Made by a program: the position numbers and the translations under genes. Below the pieces are notes generated by a model, which did not search any database, was not told the origin of the DNA, and worked only from the letters and a program-made list of their open reading frames with translations. Shown here in pieces: positions 24,814 through 34,423 of a stretch of 47,901 bases of DNA. Source of the DNA: Verrucomicrobia bacterium UBA7008 (GTDB taxonomy: Bacteria > Verrucomicrobiota > Kiritimatiellia > RFP12 > UBA1067); assembly GCA_002449695.1 (NCBI GenBank), contig DJXI01000085.1, positions 1 to 47,901 on the forward strand. Direction: 5' to 3'. Within the stretch, counting starts at the first letter, position 1; every line of letters begins with the position of its first letter.

Positions 24814-26985
24814 TCACTCGACGGCCTTCGTCAGGCGCTGCACCAGTTCCGCAAGCCGCCGTCGCTCGGCTTCTTTCGCCTTCAGTCGCTTCCAGAGATC
24901 GCCTTTTGATTTCACCGCCGCCATTTTCTGCCGCCACAGCTCCGCCTGCTTCGTCGCGAGCGCCTGCGCCCGGTCGCCCAGATCGGCCTTGCGCTGCGCG
25001 GCGGCCTTGAGCCGTTTCCAGAGGGCGAGCTTTTCCTTCTTGAGCTGCGCGACGCACGTGTCGTGCCAAGCGGTCAGAACGCGGCATCGATCATCGCGTA
25101 TGGCCGCGAAAGCATCGGCGAGCGCATCGACGTCATCCACGGCCGACACGACATCCGAGACTGTTTTGAACGCCTGAGCATACGCAGGAACGTCTACCTC
25201 GTCGCCGCGCAACGCAAGCGCGGGAAACTTTTCGGCGCAATACGTCGCGATCGCCCTGAAATCCGAAAACCGGTTGACGCTGCGCAGGTTGCGGTCGAGA
25301 TGGCGCAGAAACGCCACGTCGGCCGCCGGCGCAAACCGCGCCAAAAGACCGCGCGCCGCCAGCGAACGCCTGAACAGCGATTCTGCTTCCGCGAAAACGA
25401 GCGGCGCGACGTCCTTGGCCGACGCGCGCGAAGCCGCCACGCCCGTGCGATGTTCAAAGAGCGTCTGGCGCAGGCAGCCGATGCGGCGCGCCAGCGTCAC
25501 CGCCAGCTGCACCATCGGGAAGCCTTCCGACTGCGGCAGGGACGGGAACCGGAGATCGTTGTCCGCGAGAAACGCGCGGCGGAAAAGCGTGGCATGGGGC
25601 CACATGGGCGTCAGCATGTAAAGTCCGATGCCGAGCGCATCCGGCGCGAACACGCGTTCGGTCGGCGGCAGACGATCGTCCAGAAACACATCTTGGCTTT
25701 CCGTCTTGCCGTTTTCGGCGATGACCGCCCCGTCCGCGAACAGAATGTCGAGATCGTCCGACACGGCCTGTTCGCACGCCGCGCGGAGCGCCGCTCCAGA
25801 CGAGAGCCGGTCGTCGGCGTCCAGAAAGAGCAGGTAGTCGCCCCGGGCCGCGTCCATGCCGACGTTGCGCGCGGCTCCCGGGCCTTGGTTCTCCTGGCGG
25901 ATGACCTTGAGCCGCGAATCCCGTGCTTGCCAGAACGCCGCGATCGCGGCGGAATCGTCGGTCGAACCGTCATCGACGCAAATCACCTCGAGCGCGGGCG
26001 CATCCTTCTGCACAAGGACGCTCGCGAGCGCCTCCGACAGATATCTCGCCGCGTTCCAGACCGGCATGACGACGGAAAGCTTCGGCGTTTCGCCGTCCGG
26101 CGACACAGACGTCTCGCCCCAGGCTTGCTGCCAAAGGCGCGACACGTCGGACGCGTCCACATGCCGCCACCAGAGATGCGAATAGCGGCGGGCGGGATAC
26201 GTCCACGGCTTGCGCCCGGCCGTATAATGCGCGATCCACATCTCGTCGCCGGTCAAGGATATCTGCTTTTCGAGGCAGTAGTCGCCGAGCTGCACGTTCC
26301 AGCGCGGATCGAGCGGCGCGATTCCACCCTTGCAGACGAAGTTCAGGGCGTCCTGGTCGCAGTTCCATTTCGCCGCTTCGAAAACGATCTCTTTGAGTCT
26401 GTCGAAGACCGGTTCGCGGCGGAACCGATCGAGATTCATCACAAGGACGCCCGCATTGACATAGTCCTCCCATTCGGCGAACCCCCATTTGGCCGCCCAG
26501 GAAACGTATTCGGGATGTGTGTTGCAAACGACGTCTTTCGCGGCCGCGAAATAGCTGTCGCCGACATCCGTCGCATACAGCTCGCCCAGATCGCGGCACA
26601 CGGCGACATCCACGTCTATGTACACGACTTTGCCGTACGCCGGAAGGACGCGGGGGAGCAGCAGGCGGTAGCACGAAGAGAGCGGCAGTCTGTCCGTCTG
26701 CTTGTAGTCCGAAAGCCCGGACGCTTCCAGTTCCTCCGAAATATCGACGAATCGCACGGACGCACGGCCGACCTCGGCGTATCCGGCGACGAACGTCCGG
26801 ATCGCCTCCTCCGGGATGCCGGCGCAAAGCACGAGGATGTCCAGATTGCTTCCGGGCGCGTTCGCGATCGCGGAATTGACGGCGACTTTGAGATAAGGCA
26901 GAAAATTCTCGTCCGTCGCCAGCACGACGGGGACGTTCCGCTCGGCGAAGGCCGGTTTGACGTCTGGCCGCGCAATATCCTTCAC
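24814..26985 (-). CDS. GT8-GT2 bifunctional glycosyltransferase with C-terminal coiled coil
   Basis: The product has 723 residues. A GT8 domain comes first (VVLATDENFLPYLKVAVNS, DxD as YIDVDVAV with Asp124/Asp126, and HYTAGRKPW near 253). A GT2 domain begins at about 302 ([34 protein letters not shown]). Residues 637-723 are a charged helix with Leu/Trp heptads. Two sequential sugar additions by one polypeptide are likely. The GTG start overlaps the stop of the ATPase gene (GTGA). A 48-base gap separates it from the next gene, the largest gap inside this operon. Confidence 0.85.
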   Translation of the reverse strand: MKDIARPDVKPAFAERNVPVVLATDENFLPYLKVAVNSAIANAPGSNLDILVLCAGIPEEAIRTFVAGYAEVGRASVRFVDISEELEASGLSDYKQTDRLPLSSCYRLLLPRVLPAYGKVVYIDVDVAVCRDLGELYATDVGDSYFAAAKDVVCNTHPEYVSWAAKWGFAEWEDYVNAGVLVMNLDRFRREPVFDRLKEIVFEAAKWNCDQDALNFVCKGGIAPLDPRWNVQLGDYCLEKQISLTGDEMWIAHYTAGRKPWTYPARRYSHLWWRHVDASDVSRLWQQAWGETSVSPDGETPKLSVVMPVWNAARYLSEALASVLVQKDAPALEVICVDDGSTDDSAAIAAFWQARDSRLKVIRQENQGPGAARNVGMDAARGDYLLFLDADDRLSSGAALRAACEQAVSDDLDILFADGAVIAENGKTESQDVFLDDRLPPTERVFAPDALGIGLYMLTPMWPHATLFRRAFLADNDLRFPSLPQSEGFPMVQLAVTLARRIGCLRQTLFEHRTGVAASRASAKDVAPLVFAEAESLFRRSLAARGLLARFAPAADVAFLRHLDRNLRSVNRFSDFRAIATYCAEKFPALALRGDEVDVPAYAQAFKTVSDVVSAVDDVDALADAFAAIRDDRCRVLTAWHDTCVAQLKKEKLALWKRLKAAAQRKADLGDRAQALATKQAELWRQKMAAVKSKGDLWKRLKAKEAERRRLAELVQRLTKAVE

Positions 26986-27968
26986 TTCCCGCCCCCCTTC
27001 AGAATGCGGCGAACCTCCGCGAGCTTCTCGACCTCGGTGCGCAGACGCCTGAGTTCCGCGACGGCCGCCGCCGCCTTGCGCCTGCGCTCCTCTTCCTGCC
27101 GAATGCGCTCCTCTTCCTGCCGAATGCGCTCCTCGGTCTTTCGCTCCGCCTCGGCCTTCGCCGCCGCGCGCTTCGCCGCGATCGCCGAGGGATCGAATGC
27201 CGCCGGCGTCCCGGCCGGCGCGCGCAGGAACGCCTCGTAGCAGTCGCAGGCGCCCTCCACGTCACCGGTGCACACGACCGGACGGCCCTTGTCCAGCCAG
27301 AGCACCTTGCTGCACATCTTGCGCACCTGCGAGAGTGAATGCGAGACGAGGATGGTCGTCGCGCCGCCGGCGATGATCTCGCGCATCTTCGCCTCGCTCT
27401 TCGCCCGGAACGCGCCGTCGCCGACCGACAGCACCTCGTCGAGAATGAGGATTTCGGGCCGGACGAGCGAGGCGATCGCGAACGCGAGGCGTGACTTCAT
27501 GCCGGAGGACAGCTGCTTGAACGGGCGGTCCTCGAACGCCTTCAGCTCCGCGAAATCGATGATGTAGGGATAGGTCCTGTCCATGAACGCGCGCGTGTAG
27601 CCGAGCATCGCGCCGCGCAGATAGGCGTTCTCCTTCACCGTCAGGTCGCCGTCGAACCCGCTGGCGAGCTCCAGCAGCGCGGCGATCCGGCCGTGGCGCA
27701 CGATCCGGCCCTTCGTCGGCTCCATGATGCCGGCGATGGCCTTCAGGAGCGTCGACTTGCCCGCGCCGTTCGTGCCGATGATGCCGAGCATGTCGCCCTG
27801 CCGGAGGTCGAAGCTGACATGGCGGTCGGCCCAGAAGTCGACGACCCTGTAGCGTCCGGTCAGCCGCCGCGTGACCCACTCCTTGAGGCCGATGTTCTTG
27901 AAGTCGCCGACCCGGTAGCGGATGGAGACGTCTCTGCAGGACAGCACGATGCGCGACGCTTCAGACAT
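26982..27968 (-). CDS. ABC transporter ATPase for polysaccharide export (Wzt/TagH type) with charged helical tail
   Basis: The product has 328 residues. It has Walker A GTNGAGKST (about 65-73), signature LSSGMKSRLAFA, Walker B ILILDEVLSVGD and an H-loop VSHS. It powers export of lipid-linked glycan with the permease encoded just upstream. Instead of the carbohydrate-binding C-terminal domain of O9a-type Wzt, it ends in about 70 residues of charged helix (EERIRQEEERIRQEEERRRK). Two exact 21-bp units at 27084-27125 encode this tail in part. ATG at 27968 overlaps the permease stop by eight bases. Confidence 0.88.
   Translation of the reverse strand: MSEASRIVLSCRDVSIRYRVGDFKNIGLKEWVTRRLTGRYRVVDFWADRHVSFDLRQGDMLGIIGTNGAGKSTLLKAIAGIMEPTKGRIVRHGRIAALLELASGFDGDLTVKENAYLRGAMLGYTRAFMDRTYPYIIDFAELKAFEDRPFKQLSSGMKSRLAFAIASLVRPEILILDEVLSVGDGAFRAKSEAKMREIIAGGATTILVSHSLSQVRKMCSKVLWLDKGRPVVCTGDVEGACDCYEAFLRAPAGTPAAFDPSAIAAKRAAAKAEAERKTEERIRQEEERIRQEEERRRKAAAAVAELRRLRTEVEKLAEVRRILKGGGK
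27084..27125 (-). repeat. Two exact 21-bp units encoding one heptad each
   Basis: GCGCTCCTCTTCCTGCCGAA plus T is repeated exactly at 27084-27104 and 27105-27125, with a partial third unit. Each unit codes for one heptad (EERIRQE) in the ATPase tail, so copy change keeps the frame. Confidence 0.85.
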
Positions 27969-28728
27969 AGTAGAGGAACTTGGTGTTGTAGTGCTTGTAC
28001 ATCCAGGCACCGGCCAGCAGCGCCGCGGCGGCGAACCCGAGGAGCGTCAGATGCGTTTCGGCGGACGGAATCGTGCCCGCCAGGACCACTTCGCGGATGT
28101 AGGCGATGTGGCGGTAGACGGGATTGCAGGCGAAGACGGCCTGGATGCGGGGCGGGAAGTTGTCCACCGTGTAGAAGATGGCCGAGCCGTACATCGCCAG
28201 CTGCAGCGCGACGGACCAGAGGTAGTCGATGTCGCGGAAGAAGATGAAGAGCGCGGACAGGATCATGCCGACGCCGATGTTGAAGACGAGCAGCGTGGCG
28301 ATCGGATACAGGAGAAAGACGAACTTCCAGGTGAACGGGACGCGGTCGTACGCGCAGAAGGCGAAGAACACCAGCAGCGTCAGCGCGAAGTTGATCAGCA
28401 CCTGGATGTTGACGGCGAGCAGGAACAGATACTTGGGCACGTTCACCTTCGTGAAGATCCCGGCGTTCGCGAACAGGCTGCGCATGCCGACGCCGGTGGA
28501 CTCCGCGAACCAGCCGAACGTCAGGAGGCCGCAGAAGAGATATGTCGTGTAGTGGTTGACCGTCCGCCCGAAGAACTGCTCGAAGACGACCTTCATCACG
28601 AGCAGCATCAGAAGCGGCGAGAGCATGCTCCAGCCCATGCCGAGGACCGTCCGCTTGTACTTCTTCTTGAAGTCGCGCTTGACGAGCTCCTCGAACAGGA
28701 ACTGATATTTCTTCAACCTTTCAATCAT
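27961..28728 (-). CDS. ABC-2 type polysaccharide exporter permease (Wzm/TagG type)
   Basis: The product has 255 residues with six hydrophobic helices. The N-terminal amphipathic segment and first helix (LVKRDFKKKYKRTVLGMGWSMLSP) are typical of O-antigen and teichoic-acid exporters. So is the C-terminal YRHIAYIREVVL with the FFRDIDY loop. It forms the membrane channel for the lipid-linked glycan with the adjacent ATPase. The start is ATG at 28728; a TTG reading from 28746 would overlap the promoter. It is the first gene of the eight-gene glycan operon. Confidence 0.9.
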   Translation of the reverse strand: MIERLKKYQFLFEELVKRDFKKKYKRTVLGMGWSMLSPLLMLLVMKVVFEQFFGRTVNHYTTYLFCGLLTFGWFAESTGVGMRSLFANAGIFTKVNVPKYLFLLAVNIQVLINFALTLLVFFAFCAYDRVPFTWKFVFLLYPIATLLVFNIGVGMILSALFIFFRDIDYLWSVALQLAMYGSAIFYTVDNFPPRIQAVFACNPVYRHIAYIREVVLAGTIPSAETHLTLLGFAAAALLAGAWMYKHYNTKFLYYV

Positions 28729-28736
28729 GGAGGCAT

Positions 28737-28742
28737 AGTATA
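28737..28742 (-). promoter_or_regulatory. TATACT -10 for the exporter operon
   Basis: On the minus strand TTTGATATACT ends eight bases before the permease ATG, so the leader would be zero to two bases long. It sits in the short gap between the WbaP-like gene and the permease, and the -35 is weak. It separates the exporter operon from the core operon, though read-through is possible. Confidence 0.5.
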
Positions 28743-28771
28743 TCAAATAATGACGCCCCCGTCTCGCCCGC

Positions 28772-30205
28772 TCACGCCGCGCCGCGCATGAACAGGACCG
28801 CGCCGATGGTCTTGATGAAGATCCAGATGTCCATCCACGGCGACCAGTTCAGAATGTAGTAGGTGTCCAGCGCCACCCGCCGCGCGTACCCGACGTCGGA
28901 CCGGCCGGAACACTGCCACAGGCCCGTGATGCCCGGCCGCACCGTCTTGAGCACGTCGTAGTCGCCGCCGTAGAACGCGATCTCCTTCGCGACGATGGGC
29001 CGCGGCCCGATGAACGCCATCTCGCCGCGCATCACGTTGATCAGCTGCGGCAGCTCGTCCAGCGACGTCCTGCGCAGGAACCGGCCGAACCGCGTCACGC
29101 GCGGATCGTCCTTCAGCTTGAAGTCCGCCGCGAACTCCGCCGCCCGCGCCGGATCGCGCGCGAGCAGATCCGGCAGCCGCCGGTCGGCGTCCGCGCACAT
29201 CGAGCGGAACTTCAGGCAGTCGAATTCCCGGCCGCCCTTCCCGAGCCGCCGCGCACGGTACAGGACCGGCCCCGGGCTCGTCAGCTTGATCAGGAGCGGG
29301 ATGAGCGCGAAGAACGGCAGCGCCAGGCAGAACCCGGCCAGCGCGAGCAGAAAGTCGAGCGCGGCCTTCTCCCACCGGAGCACCTTCATCCGCCGCTGGT
29401 TCGTCATCTCCATGCCGCCGATGCCGTCGATCGCCACCGCATGCGCGCCGAACACGGGGAACGCCTCCAGACGCGGCAGGTATTCGATGTAGGTGAACCA
29501 TTCGGAGAACTCCCGCAGCTGCGCGCGGAAGAGCCGCGCGTCCTGGCAGGCCAGCAGGATCTTGATGTCGCGCTTCTGCGACTCGGGCACGACCTCCCGC
29601 AGCTGCCGTTCGTCAAACGTCAGCACCACGTCGAACCCGATGTAGGCGTTGTCCGCGAGGATCTCCTCAATCCGCCGGACCGTCTCGCCGCTGCCGGCGA
29701 GCGCCACCGGGATCTGGCAGATCCGCAGCCGGAACAGGCCCCACCGCAGCAGGTTGCGCGCCGGCTGGGCCAGCAGCCCGACGGCGACGCCCGCCGCGGC
29801 GATGAGGAAGCGCGAATACGCCAGATTCGTCCGCGCGAACCCCAGCATCGCCATCAGGAGCAGATGCGCGAAGAGCGAGGAGGCGAACAGCCGCCGGAAC
29901 TCCTCGACCGGCGACAGCGGCATGGCCGGATAGACGACGTTGCCGTGGTACAGCCGGGTCGCCGTGTTCACGCCCAGATACAGGAGCGCGATCGGCCAGA
30001 GGTTCCAGTAGTCGTGCGCGTCGTACTGCCCGAGGCCGCAGGACAGATAGAGGGTGACGAGCACGAGCCACACGGCCATCAGGCACGCGAGATCCGCCGC
30101 CATCAGCGCGAGCACGCGCAGGCGCCCCGGCGTCGGCGAATGGCGCTTCGCCGTCTTCTCCCCGCCCGCGCCCGGGCGCCGCGATCTGCATGTCCTCCCG
30201 CCCAT
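28772..30205 (-). CDS. Initiating sugar-phosphate transferase (WbaP/polyprenyl glycosylphosphotransferase family)
   Basis: The product has 477 residues. Four N-terminal helices and a central Rossmann-like region are followed by the bacterial sugar transferase domain. That domain carries FDCLKFRSM, RRTSLDELPQLINVMRGEM and FIGPRPI, then the Arg-Pro-Gly-Ile-Thr-Gly-Leu-Trp-Gln segment. It transfers a hexose 1-phosphate to undecaprenyl phosphate and so starts the glycan. The start at 30205 has a strong AAAGGAGG eight bases upstream. It is the last gene of the core operon, three bases after the fusion gene, and directly precedes the exporter operon. Confidence 0.9.
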   Translation of the reverse strand: MGGRTCRSRRPGAGGEKTAKRHSPTPGRLRVLALMAADLACLMAVWLVLVTLYLSCGLGQYDAHDYWNLWPIALLYLGVNTATRLYHGNVVYPAMPLSPVEEFRRLFASSLFAHLLLMAMLGFARTNLAYSRFLIAAAGVAVGLLAQPARNLLRWGLFRLRICQIPVALAGSGETVRRIEEILADNAYIGFDVVLTFDERQLREVVPESQKRDIKILLACQDARLFRAQLREFSEWFTYIEYLPRLEAFPVFGAHAVAIDGIGGMEMTNQRRMKVLRWEKAALDFLLALAGFCLALPFFALIPLLIKLTSPGPVLYRARRLGKGGREFDCLKFRSMCADADRRLPDLLARDPARAAEFAADFKLKDDPRVTRFGRFLRRTSLDELPQLINVMRGEMAFIGPRPIVAKEIAFYGGDYDVLKTVRPGITGLWQCSGRSDVGYARRVALDTYYILNWSPWMDIWIFIKTIGAVLFMRGAA

Positions 30206-30208
30206 CTT

Positions 30209-32398
30209 CTACGCCTCCTTTCGCAGGCACCACAGCCGGATCAGCGACTTGAACGGGACGTCCCGGAAGCGGAACGCGCCCGCCGCGCGCAGCGCGGCGA
30301 GTTCGCGCCGGACGCGCGACGAAAGCGCGCGATCCTTCGTCCGGTACACCTTGTTGATCAGCATCGCCGCCGCGACCGCGCACCGGCGCTGCGCGGCCCG
30401 GCGCCGCGGATGGCCGCGGAAGCGCGCAGCGACGTGCGCGATCCCCGTCAGGTAGCTGACGGCCTTCTTCTCGGTGAACGGCGAGCGGACGGTCGACGCG
30501 CTGCCGGCGTTCGTGCAGTAGACGTAGAGCGGCGCGTGCACGAGCGCGAAGGCGTCCAGATCGCCGAAGACCTCCGTCAGGAACGGCCAGTCCTCGAAAA
30601 CGATACCCTCGATGAAGCGGCGTCCGGCGAGAACCTCCCGGCGGAAGAGCTTGTTCCACGGCGACGACTGGATCTTGCGGCGGCCGACGAGTTTGGCGAG
30701 CGCCGGCCGACGGCGCGTCCAGCGGACGCGGGCCGGGCGCGCCGCCGCGAGCCGGTCGACGGCGTAGTCCGACGCGACGACGACGCGCGCGCCCGATTCC
30801 GCCGCCGCCGTCAGGAACGTCTCGACGGCGTACGGCGGGATCCAGTCGTCGGCATCGACGAACAGCACCCAGTCGCCCGTCGCGACCGCGAGCGCCGCGT
30901 TGCGCGCCGCCGCCTGGCCGCCGTTCGGCTGCGTCAGGACGCGGATGCGCGGGTCGCGCGCCGCGTAGCCGGCGAGGATCGCCGCGCTCGTGTCGGTCGA
31001 GCCGTCGTCGACGCAGATGATCTCCAGCGTGCGCACCGTCTGCGCGAGGATCGAATCGAGGCAGCGCGCGAGGTACTTCTCGACGTTGTAGACGGGCACG
31101 ATCACGGACACACGTTCGCCGACGGCGCACGGCGCGCGCCGGATCGCCCGGCGCAGCAGCCGGTAGAGCGGCGCGCGCAGAGGCTCCTCAATCCGCGCGA
31201 GGACCGGCAGGCGCTTCTTCCGGCGGCGGGCGTCCCGCTTGTGCAGAACGTAGAGGTCCAGCGCCGCGAGGAATTCGTCGCGGCCGAGGCCCGACAGCCG
31301 CACGCACGTCGCGAGGTTCCGGAGCGTCCGGCGGATCCGCCCGAGCCGCCAGAAACGCGTCCGCTCCAGCGCGTGGACGAAGATCCGCAGAAGGTCTTCC
31401 GCCGCGAGCCCCAGACGCATGCACTCGAAATCGAAGCACGCGCAGGCGCGCCCGTCGCGGAAGCCGAAGTTGCGGCAGTGGAAATCGCCGTGGATGACGC
31501 GCGGCGGCGCGCCGTGCGCCCGCGTGTCGAAGCCCGCGTACGTCTTGAGGCCGTCGTGCGGGAGCGCCGCGAAATCGTTCATCAGCTGCGCGTGGAAATC
31601 GCAGATCGAACGGATCTGCCCCTCGGTGTACGTATGGGGCGGGAAGCTTTCCAGACCATCCAGCCATTCGAAGGCGCAGAACGCCTGATCCCCCAGCTCG
31701 CCCCGGACGCCGCCGAACGCGAGCACGGGAACGCGCGGACTCTTCATCAGCCGGTCGCGCGTGATCGCCAGGTCGATCACTTTCGGCGACGCGAACTTGA
31801 CGAAATACCGCTCGCCGACGGCCGTCGTCGCGCGGTAGTTGCGCGAGGAATTGCCGACCGACAGCCGTTCGAAGGCGGTGAACGCGACGCCGAACGTCCG
31901 CTCGGCCGCCTGCTGCTCCGGCGTTTTCGCCGCCCCGTCGGTTGGCAGCGACATCGTCCGCCAGTCGCCCGTGAAGAGAATGTTCGTGCCGACGCCGGCG
32001 CGTTCGCCCGCCTCCAGGTCGCGCGGCTTGTCGCCGATGTTGACCGACGCGGCCATGTCGATCGCGTACTTCTCGCGCGCCTTGAGAAAGAGCCCCGGCG
32101 CGGGCTTGCGGTCGGGCCCGTCGAGCGCGGGGCAGTGGAAGACGTCGGTGACCGTCACGCCGTGCGCGGCGAATTCGCCGCGCATCCAGTCGGTGAGCCG
32201 TTCATAGTCCGCCTCCGTGTAGTAGCCGCGCGCGATGCCGCTCTGGTTCGTGATGACGATGACGAGGTAGCCGTCCTCCTGCGCCCGGCGGCAGAAGTCG
32301 AACACGCCGTCCAGGAACGTGAACTTCGCACGTTCAGAAACGTAGCCCGTGTCGACGTTGATCGTGCCGTCGCGGTCGAGAAAGAGCGCCTTAGCCAT
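30209..32398 (-). CDS. Three-domain fusion: GmhB-like phosphatase - APH-like sugar kinase - GT2
   Basis: The product has 729 residues. Residues 1-165 are a HAD phosphatase of GmhB type ([50 protein letters not shown]). It would convert heptose 1,7-bisphosphate to the 1-phosphate. The middle part, about 180-415, has an aminoglycoside-phosphotransferase-like core with [17 protein letters not shown] and FDFE. Residues about 428-660 are GT2 ([36 protein letters not shown]). It starts eight bases inside the gmhA stop, and hldE follows upstream, so all steps to ADP-glycero-manno-heptose except the epimerase lie together. The kinase may phosphorylate core heptose or Kdo. The fusion is unusual. Confidence 0.83.
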   Translation of the reverse strand: MAKALFLDRDGTINVDTGYVSERAKFTFLDGVFDFCRRAQEDGYLVIVITNQSGIARGYYTEADYERLTDWMRGEFAAHGVTVTDVFHCPALDGPDRKPAPGLFLKAREKYAIDMAASVNIGDKPRDLEAGERAGVGTNILFTGDWRTMSLPTDGAAKTPEQQAAERTFGVAFTAFERLSVGNSSRNYRATTAVGERYFVKFASPKVIDLAITRDRLMKSPRVPVLAFGGVRGELGDQAFCAFEWLDGLESFPPHTYTEGQIRSICDFHAQLMNDFAALPHDGLKTYAGFDTRAHGAPPRVIHGDFHCRNFGFRDGRACACFDFECMRLGLAAEDLLRIFVHALERTRFWRLGRIRRTLRNLATCVRLSGLGRDEFLAALDLYVLHKRDARRRKKRLPVLARIEEPLRAPLYRLLRRAIRRAPCAVGERVSVIVPVYNVEKYLARCLDSILAQTVRTLEIICVDDGSTDTSAAILAGYAARDPRIRVLTQPNGGQAAARNAALAVATGDWVLFVDADDWIPPYAVETFLTAAAESGARVVVASDYAVDRLAAARPARVRWTRRRPALAKLVGRRKIQSSPWNKLFRREVLAGRRFIEGIVFEDWPFLTEVFGDLDAFALVHAPLYVYCTNAGSASTVRSPFTEKKAVSYLTGIAHVAARFRGHPRRRAAQRRCAVAAAMLINKVYRTKDRALSSRVRRELAALRAAGAFRFRDVPFKSLIRLWCLRKEA

Positions 32399-32957
32399 GC
32401 AGCGCCTTCTCCACGAGGCCGCAGAGCATGTGCCCGACGGCGATGTGCAGCTCCTGGATGTGGTTCGCCTTCCGGGCGGGGACGCACAGCGCCACGTCGC
32501 ACCGCGCCTTCAGAGGGCCGCCGTCCGCGCCCGTGACGGCGATCGTCCTGACGCCGAGGCGGCGCGCGGTCTCGACCGCCGCGAGCACGTTCGGCGAACG
32601 GCCGCTCGTCGAGATCGCGTAGAGGACGTCGCCCGGGCGCCCGAGCGCCTCGACCTGCCGCGCGAAGACGCGGTCGAACCCCAGGTCGTTCGCGATCGCC
32701 GTCAGCGCCGACGTGTCGGTCGTGAGCGCGAGCCCCGCGAGCCCCGGCCGGTCCAGCTCGTAGCGGCCCGACAGCTCCGCCGCGAGGTGCTGCGCGTCCG
32801 CCGCGCTGCCGCCGTTGCCGCAGAACATCACCTTGTGCCCCGCCCGGAGCGCGTCGATCCACAGGCACGCCGCGTCCGCCAGCGCGGGCGCGAGCGCCTT
32901 GAGCGCGACAAAGTTCGCCGCGATCTCGTCACACTGCGATTCGATGAAAGATTTCAT
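32391..32957 (-). CDS. gmhA: Sedoheptulose-7-phosphate isomerase
   Basis: The product has 188 residues, the normal GmhA length. The SIS fold carries [20 protein letters not shown], then [26 protein letters not shown], and the metal/active-site [11 protein letters not shown] near the C-terminus. It converts sedoheptulose 7-phosphate to glycero-manno-heptose 7-phosphate, the first step to ADP-heptose. The ATG overlaps the hldE stop (ATGA), with GGGAGGG as ribosome site. Confidence 0.95.
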   Translation of the reverse strand: MKSFIESQCDEIAANFVALKALAPALADAACLWIDALRAGHKVMFCGNGGSAADAQHLAAELSGRYELDRPGLAGLALTTDTSALTAIANDLGFDRVFARQVEALGRPGDVLYAISTSGRSPNVLAAVETARRLGVRTIAVTGADGGPLKARCDVALCVPARKANHIQELHIAVGHMLCGLVEKALHG

Positions 32958-34423
32958 TTCGTCCCTCCCTTTCCGTTCATCCGCGCGACCAGCGCCGACG
33001 TCGAATACCCGTCCACGCGCTTCAGCGTCACCGCCTCGCCGCCGTACGCGACGACGGCGCGCGCCTCCGGCCAGTCGGCGAGCGCGTAGCCCTCCTTGGC
33101 GATGACGTCGGGCCGGATCGCCTCGACGAGCGGCAGCGCCGTGTCCTCGCCGAAGAGCGTCACCGCGTCCACGAGCGCCAGACCCGCGAGCACCAGCGCG
33201 CGCGTCTTCTCGTCCTGCACAGGCCGCGTCGGCCCCTTCAGCCGGCGCACCGAATCGTCGGTGTTGAGCGCGACGACGAGCCGGTCGCAGTGCTCCTTCG
33301 CCTGATAGAGCGACGAGAGATGGCCGCAGTGGAGGCAGTCGAAGCAGCCGTTCGTGAAGCCGACCTTGAGACCCGCCGCCTGCCACGCGCGCACCTGTTC
33401 AGCCAGCGATGCGCGGTCGAAGACCTTCTCGGCGAACGGCAGCGCGGCCGACCGCTTGCGCGCGAGCGCCGCCGCGATCTCGGCCGGCGTGACGACGGCG
33501 GTGCCGACCTTGCCGACGACGATGCCCGCCGCGACGTTCGCGATCTCCATCGCCGCGCGGAAGCCCGCGCCGGCCGCGCGCGCGGCGGCGAGGAACGACA
33601 TCGTCGTGTCGCCCGCGCCCGACACGTCGCTCACCTCGCGGCACTCGGTCGGCAGTTCGATCGTCTCGCCCGCGCCGCGCGGCACGTAGACCATCCCCTT
33701 CTCGGACAGCGTGACGATGGCGTGGTCGATGTTGACCGTCTCCAGCAGCTTCTTCGCGTAGAAGACGACGCTGGACAGGAAGTCGGGCGCCGCCGGATCG
33801 AGCGCGACGCCGCAGACCGCCTCCAGCTCCGCGCGGTTGGGCTTGACGAGCGTCGCGCCCGCGTACTTGCGCCAGTCGCGGCCCTTGGGGTCGATGTAGA
33901 CGGGCCTGCCGGCGGCGCGGCACGCGGCGATGACCTGCTCCGTGAACGGCTTCGACAGGAGCCCCTTCGCGTAGTCGGAGAGAACGACGAGATCGACCGC
34001 GGCGAGCGCGTCTTTGACGTGCGCGAGGAGCGCGGCCGCCTCGTCCGCCGTCGGCGGCGCGACCGTCTCGCGGTCCATCCGCAGGACGTGGTGGCCCTTC
34101 GCGACGAAGCGCGTCTTCTGGATCGTCGGCACCGTCCGCGACACGACGGCGCGCACGTCCGCGCCCGACGCCGCGAGGAGATGCCGGACCGTCTCGCCCT
34201 CGGCATCGTCGCCGACGCGGCAGACGATCGTCGTCGCCGCGCCGAGCGCGCGCAGGTTGGCGATCACGTTGCCCGCGCCGCCGAGCATCTGGCGCTCGGC
34301 GCTCCAGCGGAAGACCGGCACCGGCGCTTCCGGCGAGATGCGCGCGACCTCGCCCTGCACGAAGCGGTCGAGCATCACGTCGCCGATGACGAGGAGGCGG
34401 GCGTTTTTCAGCTTGTCAATCAT
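32954..34423 (-). CDS. hldE: Bifunctional heptose 7-phosphate kinase / heptose 1-phosphate adenylyltransferase
   Basis: The product has 489 residues. The first domain (1-330) is a PfkB-type kinase with [14 protein letters not shown] and the [12 protein letters not shown] active site. The second domain has [18 protein letters not shown] (HxGH) and is the adenylyltransferase. It makes ADP-heptose in two steps flanking the GmhB reaction; the phosphatase domain lies two genes downstream. ATG at 34423 overlaps the heptosyltransferase stop (ATGA). Confidence 0.95.
   Translation of the reverse strand: MIDKLKNARLLVIGDVMLDRFVQGEVARISPEAPVPVFRWSAERQMLGGAGNVIANLRALGAATTIVCRVGDDAEGETVRHLLAASGADVRAVVSRTVPTIQKTRFVAKGHHVLRMDRETVAPPTADEAAALLAHVKDALAAVDLVVLSDYAKGLLSKPFTEQVIAACRAAGRPVYIDPKGRDWRKYAGATLVKPNRAELEAVCGVALDPAAPDFLSSVVFYAKKLLETVNIDHAIVTLSEKGMVYVPRGAGETIELPTECREVSDVSGAGDTTMSFLAAARAAGAGFRAAMEIANVAAGIVVGKVGTAVVTPAEIAAALARKRSAALPFAEKVFDRASLAEQVRAWQAAGLKVGFTNGCFDCLHCGHLSSLYQAKEHCDRLVVALNTDDSVRRLKGPTRPVQDEKTRALVLAGLALVDAVTLFGEDTALPLVEAIRPDVIAKEGYALADWPEARAVVAYGGEAVTLKRVDGYSTSALVARMNGKGGTK

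Noticed and set aside
29441..32536. Long plus-strand open frame of 1031 codons
   Set aside because: It is a shadow of the minus-strand WbaP-like and fusion genes in GC-rich DNA; its product is an Arg/Ala/Asp-rich string with no domain. Similar long plus-strand frames over 5148-6677, 21859-24645, 25063-27240 and 41474-42853 were rejected for the same reason.
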